From an uncultured bacterium (GTDB lineage Bacteria > Planctomycetota > Uabimicrobiia > Uabimicrobiales > JABWCH01), in contig CALKWO010000263.1 in NCBI GenBank assembly GCA_938003875.1, forward strand, positions 1 through 13,090: a DNA stretch of 13,090 nt, written 5' to 3'. The notes below the pieces were generated by a model, which was not told the DNA's origin, did not search any database, and saw only the letters and a list, made by a program, of their open reading frames with translations. Positions within the stretch are counted from its first letter, which is position 1. Every line of letters begins with the position of its first letter. The position numbers were made by a program, and so were the translations under genes. This document shows positions 1-5,352 of the stretch, piece after piece.

Positions 1-2
1 CA

Positions 3-893
3 AAGATAATCTCCTTTCTTCCGACCTACTACGATGCTTCCCAGTCAGAAATTGCTATTAGCGAAAATACCAAAACCATGTACTACGATGGTGCTCAGAA
101 AATTCGCAATGCCCCCATTGAAGGCACATGCCTTCATTTTGATATTTGTATCAGTTGCATCCACGGACCTCTGGGCCAGGGCCTTGATCTCGGCCAATTC
201 AAGCTCGCTATGGTTTCGACCAATTGCGAACGCCCTAAATGCCTTTTCACAGGCCGCCCCGTAACTAAAACCAACAAGGAATACATTCTTGAAGACGTGG
301 CAGAAAAATCCAGACAGGCGGCCTTACGCATCCTCCGCCTTGCAGAAGGCGAAACCCCGGATGCACCCCGTGTAATCCTTTTCTATGGCAGATATTCCTA
401 TGAAGTCGCCCATAAAGTCGAAGCCGAGCTTTCCAAAGTAGGTCATACCGTAAAGGTACTCAATGCTAAAACATGCCTTCAATATGCCAGAGAAATCTCG
501 GTGAAATGGCTGGCAAAAGAGGACATCTCTTCCCTGGAATCGCAAGGCGTAGAGAAATACGAAGAGCAGGAAATCATTGGCAAAGCCCAGGCTGCTATTA
601 TCGAATATCAGAAAGAACATCCCAAAGCAGATTGGAGAGAACTTATGGTTGGGCCTAGAATTCTGCGGGATTTACCTCGGCAGTATAAAGATTCATTGCG
701 GAAATGGTTTCAGGAAATGTCTAACAAAAGCAAAAAAAAACTGGGTGAAGCTTTAATATCAACAATAGAGAAAATAAAACAGTTTTTATTACAACAACCT
801 AGTGCTATATGGAGAGATATATATATCAAATTCCATTTGGCAAGAAAATCAAGAGAAGAACAAGAAACAATTCGTCAAAACCTTAATTTATAA
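3..893 (+). CDS. Unrecognised protein, C-terminal 296 residues (5' end outside window)
   Basis: The reading frame is open from the first base of the window to the TAA at 891-893, so this is the 3' part of a longer gene. An internal ATG at 78 is unlikely to be the true start, because coding-like sequence continues in frame upstream of it. I do not recognise the family. In fragment numbering there is a cluster Cys43, His45, Cys49, Cys52, His54, then Cys75 and Cys80 (NCERPKC), which could bind zinc or another metal. The central part (about 110-220) is charged and probably helical. The last ~55 residues (from base ~720) are Lys-rich and encoded by much more AT-rich DNA: the line at 721 has 16 G+C of 60, against 36 of 60 at 301. 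The tail may therefore be of different origin. A long palindrome follows 10 bases after the stop. No function is proposed. Confidence 0.7.
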   Translation, partial: KIISFLPTYYDASQSEIAISENTKTMYYDGAQKIRNAPIEGTCLHFDICISCIHGPLGQGLDLGQFKLAMVSTNCERPKCLFTGRPVTKTNKEYILEDVAEKSRQAALRILRLAEGETPDAPRVILFYGRYSYEVAHKVEAELSKVGHTVKVLNAKTCLQYAREISVKWLAKEDISSLESQGVEKYEEQEIIGKAQAAIIEYQKEHPKADWRELMVGPRILRDLPRQYKDSLRKWFQEMSNKSKKKLGEALISTIEKIKQFLLQQPSAIWRDIYIKFHLARKSREEQETIRQNLNL

Positions 894-903
894 GCCTCTT
901 GCT

Positions 904-970
904 TGTATACCAATTTTGCTGCCAATACCTCCTATATATAAGGAGGTTCTGGCAGCAAAATTGGTATACA
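904..970. repeat. 67-bp near-perfect palindrome
   Basis: Arms of 21 bases (904-924 and 950-970, beginning TGTATACCAATTTTG) are exact reverse complements. After a 2-base mismatch, an inner pair ACCTCCT (927-933) and AGGAGGT (941-947) encloses ATATATA. The inner right arm looks like a Shine-Dalgarno sequence that the hairpin would sequester. CTCTTGC occurs on both sides (896-902 and 974-980), as a target duplication might. There is no U-tract directly after the right arm, so this is not a standard intrinsic terminator. It could act as a bidirectional transcript end for the first gene, a small palindromic mobile element, or a recombinase-related site. Confidence 0.85.
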
Positions 971-1047
971 TTTCTCTTGCACTATTTTCAGTCATGACAG
1001 AAGATTATGCATCTAAAAATATTATTAAATAAGCTATTCCAAAGGGT

Positions 1048-1083
1048 ATAAAATTACACTTTTCTCAAACAGGCTAATTTTAT
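1048..1083. promoter_or_regulatory. Inverted repeat upstream of recombinase, possible recombinase binding site
   Basis: ATAAAATTA (1048-1056) is repeated in inverted form as TAATTTTAT (1075-1083), 18 bases apart. The outer bases GGT/GG and CC extend the symmetry imperfectly. Resolvase genes usually lie next to the sites they act on and repress, so this is a candidate res-like or operator element for the gene at 1127. The symmetry is seen directly; the role is inferred. Confidence 0.3.
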
Positions 1084-1126
1084 CCATTTTGTCGCTTATT
1101 ATTCCATAGAAAGAAAGGAAACAATC

Positions 1127-1699
1127 ATGTTAGTAGGTTACGCAAGAGTTTCCACATCCGAGCAATGCCTGGATATGCAAAAGGACGCTTTGCTGAAAGC
1201 AGGATGCGAGAAAATTTTTACCGATATTATAAGCGGAAGCAAAGCACAAAGAGATGGACTTGGAGAAGCCATACAATTCATACGCCAGGGAGATACCCTC
1301 GTCGTCTGGAAATTGGATCGACTTGGTCGCTCTCTGAAACACCTCATAGAAATTGTAACACTTCTTCAAAAAAGCAATATCGAATTGCGAAGTCTTCAGG
1401 AAAATATTGATACTACAAGTAGCTCAGGGAAGCTGGCCTTCCACCTCTTTAGTGCTCTTGCCGAATTCGAGCGGGAACTCATCAGAGAAAGAACAAAAGC
1501 TGGTTTAGCAGCAGCCCGCTCTCGTGGAAGAATCGGAGGGCGAAAAAAACTGATGGATGATAAAAAAATCGCTATGGCAATCGCCCTTTATCAAAATTGT
1601 AGCAATGATATAGGCGGTATATGCCGTACTTTAAAGGTTTCCAGATCAACATTTTACCGTTATCTCAAACATCATGAAGAAAGCAGCCAAAATCAGTAG
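1127..1699 (+). CDS. Serine recombinase (resolvase/invertase family)
   Basis: A 190-residue site-specific recombinase, the normal length for small Tn3-resolvase or Hin/Pin-type DNA invertases. It opens with GYARVSTSEQ, placing the catalytic serine at Ser9. Arg7 and the WKLDRLGRSL motif (Arg65, Arg68) complete the active site. The segment LAEFERELIRERT (111-123) leads into the dimer/E helix, and GRIGGRKK (134-141) is the minor-groove arm. Residues ~145-182 (ICRTLKVSRSTFYRYL) form the C-terminal helix-turn-helix. AAAGGA at 1114-1119 is a well-placed ribosome binding site for ATG 1127. The enzyme cuts and rejoins DNA through a 5'-phosphoserine link. Whether it acts as a resolvase, an invertase or a transposon-borne recombinase cannot be told without its sites. 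Its position beside defence-like genes suggests a role in island mobility or rearrangement. Confidence 0.95.
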   Translation: MLVGYARVSTSEQCLDMQKDALLKAGCEKIFTDIISGSKAQRDGLGEAIQFIRQGDTLVVWKLDRLGRSLKHLIEIVTLLQKSNIELRSLQENIDTTSSSGKLAFHLFSALAEFERELIRERTKAGLAAARSRGRIGGRKKLMDDKKIAMAIALYQNCSNDIGGICRTLKVSRSTFYRYLKHHEESSQNQ

Positions 1700-1739
1700 A
1701 TGAAAATTTTCTGATCCTGTGGTCATTGTATTCTTCATT

Positions 1740-2336
1740 TTATGGTAGAAAGACTCTGCTTTGAAATTGAAATAATCGGCATTCACATGCAATATTTGTG
1801 ATGCGGCTTTTCCTTATTCTGCTTTCCCTTTGAAGTGGCTTATGGATATGCCCGCAAAGAACCAAATCTGGCTGAATTTGTTCGACAAAGGTGCGAACAC
1901 GATCACTCCCACCGTCTTTGCCATTTTCTGTCATAGCTGCCTCGCATCCGGACGGAGGAGTGTGGGTCACGAAAACCAGTGGTTTTCCGTAAGAGGAAGA
2001 CGGAAAAGGAACTCCATCTTCACTATCCATATAACTGCACCCAATAAAACTGACACCATTCATAGAAAACGGCTGAGATTCCAAATCATGCACAAAAGGA
2101 AATTCGAGCGATATTTTTTTCATGAGGTTTTTATAATTGCAGGCTTCATGATTGCCAGAAACTACCCACAAGGGAAGCTCTAGTATTGTCAGTCTTGTGA
2201 GAAATTCTTTCCAGAAACGACCGAAATGTGTGAAATCTCCAGCGGCAACAAGAAAATCAGCTTTCTTTCCTTGCTCAATAAGTTTGCTGGTAAACATGTA
2301 TGAAGCGTGATTGTCAGAAAAAGCGAGAAATTTCAT
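1740..2336 (-). CDS. Calcineurin-like metallophosphoesterase
   Basis: A 198-residue protein carrying the full metallophosphoesterase motif set: FSDNH (Asp8, His10), GDF (Asp34), SGNHE (Asn62, His63), VTHTPP (His125) and CGHIH (His163, His165). These residues hold two metal ions and hydrolyse phosphate mono- or diesters. The substrate cannot be read from the sequence. There is no signal peptide, so it is probably cytosolic. The C-terminus (RITNIACECRLFQF) differs from the usual NPGS-type ending of YfcE-like enzymes but is in frame and plausibly complete. Its ATG lies 6 bases after the stop of the upstream gene (2343-2678) with no strong ribosome binding site of its own, suggesting translational coupling in a two-gene operon. 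It converges with the recombinase gene, 40 bases between stops. Confidence 0.93.
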   Translation of the reverse strand: MKFLAFSDNHASYMFTSKLIEQGKKADFLVAAGDFTHFGRFWKEFLTRLTILELPLWVVSGNHEACNYKNLMKKISLEFPFVHDLESQPFSMNGVSFIGCSYMDSEDGVPFPSSSYGKPLVFVTHTPPSGCEAAMTENGKDGGSDRVRTFVEQIQPDLVLCGHIHKPLQRESRIRKSRITNIACECRLFQFQSRVFLP

Positions 2337-2342
2337 GAAGCT

Positions 2343-2678
2343 TTAGGGCTTTCCCAATAACTCGGCTAACTCAGACTTTCTCTTTTCAAGAGATACTAAC
2401 TGGGTCTTGAGCCTTCTTATCTCTTTGTTCACTTGCTTCAGTTCGTTTTGAAGCTTCTTCGTCTTGAGTTCATCCTTCCCATATTTTTCACTTACCAGCT
2501 TCTCTATTTCGCTTCGAATCAGCCGTAAATAGGGATTCCCGTGCATATAATTTCTGCGGTATTGGAGTTTACCCGCTTTGATCGCTTCGATAATCTCATT
2601 CTCCGTAAGCCCGAATTCTTTCTTCGCAGTTTTGTCGCTCAAAGTAGCGTTTTTTTCAAGCCAGACTGAATCTGCCAT
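2343..2678 (-). CDS. Small helix-turn-helix/coiled-coil protein
   Basis: A 111-residue protein, first gene of the operon with the phosphoesterase. Residues ~10-58 (SDKTAKKEFGLTENEIIEAI, then YMHGNPYLRLIRSEIE) look like a compact winged or MerR/excisionase-like helix-turn-helix: a helix, the turn FGLTE, and a short strand-like stretch before another helix. Residues ~65-108 are heptad-like and charged (LQNELKQVNKEIRRLKTQL), forming a probable coiled coil for dimerisation. A clear AAGGAG lies just upstream of the ATG on the minus strand, which fixes the start. It may bind DNA and regulate its own operon, or scaffold the phosphoesterase; both are inference. I do not know a named family for it. 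Confidence 0.85.
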   Translation of the reverse strand: MADSVWLEKNATLSDKTAKKEFGLTENEIIEAIKAGKLQYRRNYMHGNPYLRLIRSEIEKLVSEKYGKDELKTKKLQNELKQVNKEIRRLKTQLVSLEKRKSELAELLGKP

Positions 2679-2731
2679 TGTTTTTTCTCCTTATTTAGCT
2701 TGGTGCGAGCATCGGTGCCAGTTAAATTGCA

Positions 2732-2760
2732 TAATTATTTTTTTGTCCGTATAAAAACAA
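2732..2760 (-). promoter_or_regulatory. Candidate promoter for the HTH/phosphoesterase operon
   Basis: On the minus strand, TTGTTT (plus positions 2755-2760) and TAATTA (2732-2737) are separated by 17 bases, matching sigma70-type -35/-10 spacing. They lie 54 bases upstream of the ATG at 2678. The boxes are imperfect and the region is AT-rich, so the match could be chance. Confidence 0.3.
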
Positions 2761-2877
2761 CAAGTTATTTTATCACTTTCCCTGCCAAAAACATTCCAAA
2801 AATTTTCTAATTTTTTGAGTTTTACGGCACCTCTTCATCACTTTTTACAGCCGGATGTTGGCCTTTTTCCCAATGTA

Positions 2878-2910
2878 TCAAGGCATAATAACCTTGACAA
2901 GGCATAATAA
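2878..2910 (+). repeat. Tandem 19-bp repeat with internal dyad at the ATPase promoter
   Basis: CAAGGCATAATAA occurs at 2879-2891 and again at 2898-2910, a 19-base period. The intervening CCTTGA (2892-2897) pairs with TCAAGG (2878-2883) as an inverted repeat. The second copy overlaps the -35 box TTGACA (2894-2899), the layout expected of an operator for a repressor or activator. Confidence 0.6.
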
Positions 2911-2921
2911 ATATATAAAAT
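2894..2921 (+). promoter_or_regulatory. Candidate sigma70 promoter for the ATPase/TOPRIM-like operon
   Basis: A perfect TTGACA (2894-2899) is followed after 16 bases by TAAAAT (2916-2921). This predicts transcription from about 2928 and a leader of roughly 90 bases before ATG 3016. It is the strongest promoter match in the window, and the -35 box sits inside the tandem repeat. Confidence 0.55.
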
Positions 2922-2929
2922 TATATAAG

Positions 2930-2947
2930 CACTTGTAGATCCAAGTG
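2930..2947. promoter_or_regulatory. Dyad in the ATPase operon leader
   Basis: CACTTG (2930-2935) and CAAGTG (2942-2947) form an exact inverted repeat with a 6-base spacer, lying just downstream of the predicted -10 box. It could be an operator or a small RNA hairpin. No AAA/TTT terminator context is present. Confidence 0.4.
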
Positions 2948-3015
2948 TAAAGATTCTTTAAAAAAAGTTTTGATACCAAAACAAGTAGCTTACCTCAGCA
3001 TTACTGGAGGCTATA

Positions 3016-4308
3016 ATGCTTAAAAGCATTAAAATAAACGGATATAAAACATTTCATAACTTTGAGCTTACCTTAAACAAACTCAATGTTCTTATCGGGC
3101 CAAATGCTGTCGGGAAAAGCAATTTTCTGGATGCGTTGCAGCTTTTGTCACGACTTGCCACTTGTAAATCTTTAAAAGATTGCTTTGATCCACCATACAG
3201 GGGCCGTCCTATCGAATCTTTTACGCTACCTGAAAAAGGCATTGAAGGGCTTATTGAAAAGGATGCTGTCCATTTTTCCATCAGTATGGATGTGGAGTTA
3301 TCACAGCCGATTATTGATAGCGTCAACAAAGAAATCAGCGACATGCGCAAGGGCTATGATGAAAAAAAAAATGGGAAGGATTCGAATTACATCAAAGAAA
3401 GATTTTTGCGCTATACAATTGAAATTGAGCTAATGCCAAAACAAGGATATTTACGGATATGCGATGAATCCTTATATGCTTTGCATCAGAATTTAAAAGG
3501 TGTGAAAAAAAGCCGTGCTGCCTTTTTGAAAAAGACCGAAGAGAACCGCTTGAGTTTAAGAATGGAAGGCCAGGGCCACTCGACATATTACGATCTTGGT
3601 ATGGACCATACCGTTCTTTCTTTACGATTGTATCCACCCCATTATCCCCATATCACTGGTTTCATACGGGAGTTGGAAAGCTGGCGTTTTTTTTATCTTG
3701 AGCCTAGAGAACGTATGCGAGCGGCAAATCCCACTAAAGAGATTCGCCACATCGGAATGATGGGTGAGGAACTAGCGGCGTATTTGCATAGTCTAAAAAT
3801 CAATCCAGCCAAAAAACAGCACTATGATTCCCTCTGTAGAGCTCTAAAAATCATTATTCCCTCTATTGATAAAATTGACACGGATATTGATAAAAAAACG
3901 GGTGATGTAGAATTATTTATTGTTGAAAACGGCAGACCCATATCCGCTCGTCTGGTATCCGAAGGAACGCTTCGCATACTCGGACTTTTATCCATCACAG
4001 GAGATAATGACAATCCATCGCTTATTTGCTTTGAAGAGCCAGAAAACGGCATCCATCCCCGGAGAATCAAACTTATCGCTGAGTTTTTGAAAAATATTGC
4101 CGGACGGAACACACAAATCATCGCCACCACCCATTCGCCCATTTTCCCTGATGAAATAGATAACGATTCTCTGTATGTTTGCAAAAAAAAGAATGGAATT
4201 ACCGAAATTATTCCGTTCCATGATTACAATATTGGCATTGATAAAGCCTTGGACGAAGGAGTTCCATTACCATCTGAACTTATTTTGCGAGGAGACCTTG
4301 ATGCATAG
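3016..4308 (+). CDS. AAA ATPase, OLD/RecF-like, of a two-gene system
   Basis: A 430-residue ABC/SMC-type ATPase of the AAA_15/AAA_21 kind. The N-terminus (MLKSIKINGYKTFHNFELTL) and Walker A GPNAVGKSN (28-36) are typical of OLD, RecF and PtuA-like proteins. LVSEGTLRIL (313-322) is the signature-like segment, SLICFEEPENGIHP (335-348) carries Walker B with the catalytic Glu pair, and TTHSP (371-375) is the switch/H-loop. The middle (about 85-220) is a family-specific insertion without an obvious coiled coil. There is no TOPRIM domain in this chain; the next gene may supply one. GGAGG at 3006-3010 supports the ATG at 3016. The stop at 4306 overlaps the next start by 8 bases, so the two proteins are probably made together and form a complex. 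Two-gene defence systems such as PARIS and Septu use a similar ATPase plus effector layout; assignment to any of them is not established. Confidence 0.92.
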   Translation: MLKSIKINGYKTFHNFELTLNKLNVLIGPNAVGKSNFLDALQLLSRLATCKSLKDCFDPPYRGRPIESFTLPEKGIEGLIEKDAVHFSISMDVELSQPIIDSVNKEISDMRKGYDEKKNGKDSNYIKERFLRYTIEIELMPKQGYLRICDESLYALHQNLKGVKKSRAAFLKKTEENRLSLRMEGQGHSTYYDLGMDHTVLSLRLYPPHYPHITGFIRELESWRFFYLEPRERMRAANPTKEIRHIGMMGEELAAYLHSLKINPAKKQHYDSLCRALKIIIPSIDKIDTDIDKKTGDVELFIVENGRPISARLVSEGTLRILGLLSITGDNDNPSLICFEEPENGIHPRRIKLIAEFLKNIAGRNTQIIATTHSPIFPDEIDNDSLYVCKKKNGITEIIPFHDYNIGIDKALDEGVPLPSELILRGDLDA

Positions 4309-4897
4309 GATAGTCGTTTTTTGCGAAGACATCGGTCACGAAAAAGTGATTACTGGTCTGCTTCGAAAAATAGTGCCGAATAAGCTCTCAACCATTGAAA
4401 CTCTTTCCTCCCGTCACGGAAAAGGCAGGGCGCTTTCCGAACTGGAAAGGTATTTGGTGCAAATAAAAAACAGACATTTAAGCATGCCCGACGCTATTGT
4501 AGCTGCCATAGATGCCAATTGCAAAGGATATAACGTTAAAAAAAATGAAATTGATGGTAAAGTGCCAAAGGAGTTAAGCGATATTATGCCTGTCCTCCAC
4601 GCTGTACCCGATCCGCATGTGGAACGGTGGATGCTCCTTGATACACATGCTTTTAAAATCGTCTTTGGCAAAGGTTGTAGTGCTCCTAAACAAAAGTGTG
4701 AAAAAGACTACTATAAAAAAATCCTCAATAAAGCAATCACGGATGCAGGCGGTTATATAACCCTGGGCTGGATTGAACACGCCGAGGAAATCATTAAAAA
4801 TCTGGACATAGAAATGATCTGCCAGCAGGACGATTCTGTCAGACGTTTTATTGAGGAAGTTAGAGTTCTATTGAAAAAATGGGGAGATCTGGCGTAG
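4301..4897 (+). CDS. TOPRIM-like (DUF4276-like) partner of the ATPase
   Basis: A 198-residue protein starting at ATG 4301, preceded by GAGGAG (4289-4294) inside the end of the ATPase gene. The frame is open further upstream but this start has the ribosome binding site and the tight overlap. Residues 4-14 (IVVFCEDIGHE) place Glu9 and Glu14 after a first strand. AIVAAIDANCKG (65-76) gives a second hydrophobic strand ending in Asp71-x-Asn73, where TOPRIM domains have DxD. PDPHVERWMLLD (103-114) resembles the pELEaW-type motif of DUF4276-like proteins. A helical C-terminus follows. I infer a TOPRIM-like, possibly metal-dependent nuclease or nucleic-acid effector controlled by the ATPase. The DxN variant makes activity uncertain. 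I have a sense of similar unnamed proteins encoded beside AAA ATPases but cannot confirm it here. Confidence 0.85.
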   Translation: MHRIVVFCEDIGHEKVITGLLRKIVPNKLSTIETLSSRHGKGRALSELERYLVQIKNRHLSMPDAIVAAIDANCKGYNVKKNEIDGKVPKELSDIMPVLHAVPDPHVERWMLLDTHAFKIVFGKGCSAPKQKCEKDYYKKILNKAITDAGGYITLGWIEHAEEIIKNLDIEMICQQDDSVRRFIEEVRVLLKKWGDLA

Positions 4898-5352
4898 GCA
4901 TCCTGATTAGGCATAAAGAATATAATGAATGATTCCCTTAAACCCAGTCAGTTGTTGCTTTTTTCCAATGATTGTTGCTATTTTCTTAAAAAGGTGGGTT
5001 TATCGGTCTATACATTTTTTTTAGCATACAGAAATATTTTATTGCAACGAAAAGGGAAAAAGATAAAATGGATTATCACTCAATCTCAAAAACGTACCAC
5101 AATAAAAAACAATCGGCGCAAAAGCAAGTAAATCGGGAAGAATGAAATTTTTGAATCGGCGAAAAAATTTTCTCATAAACGAGGGGAAATGACACTTAAA
5201 AATTTCTTTTTTAGGGAGTTATTACTGGAGATTCGCTTAAAATTTTTTGGTTCGATAGATTTTATAAAATATTTTAATTCAAATCTTATAATAAAACAAG
5301 ATGGAAAAGAAAACCAAAGGCTTCTGTAAGAGATTGCTGAGGAATAAAGAAT
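4898..5352. other. AT-rich spacer with a short repeated motif, 455 bases
   Basis: The region between the TOPRIM-like gene and the STAND gene holds no convincing long gene. AATCGG occurs three times in 50 bases (5111, 5131 and 5154), twice extended to AATCGGCG. A weak promoter-like pair TTGAAT (5151-5156) and CATAAA (5174-5179), 17 bases apart, precedes the small open frame at 5189. I see no clear terminator for the upstream operon. Confidence 0.5.
5189..5329 (+). CDS. Possible 46-residue leader peptide upstream of the STAND gene
   Basis: An ATG at 5189 follows GAGGGGAA almost directly (spacing about 2 bases, shorter than ideal). The frame runs for 46 codons to TAA 5327-5329, 23 bases before the STAND start. 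The peptide begins MTLKNFFFRELLLEIRLKFF, rich in Phe and Leu, and has no family I recognise. Position and the purine-rich leader are the only support; it could equally be non-coding AT-rich DNA. Confidence 0.2.
   Translation: MTLKNFFFRELLLEIRLKFFGSIDFIKYFNSNLIIKQDGKENQRLL

Larger units (their letters stand above)
2679..3015. other. Divergent intergenic region, 337 bases
   Basis: The region lies between two operons transcribed in opposite directions and contains no credible open reading frame. It holds the candidate minus-strand promoter, a tandem repeat over the plus-strand -35 box, and a dyad in the plus-strand leader, each listed separately. The middle (about 2760-2870) is featureless AT-rich sequence to my eye. 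Confidence 0.7.

Noticed and set aside
904..970. Intrinsic terminator of the first gene
   Set aside because: The stem is far longer than usual, is AT-mixed rather than GC-rich and lacks a following U-tract, so it is listed as a palindrome of unknown role.
4925..5131. 68-codon plus-strand open frame after the TOPRIM-like gene
   Set aside because: No ribosome binding site, low-complexity Lys/Phe-rich product, no family pattern and an AT-rich context in which such frames arise by chance.
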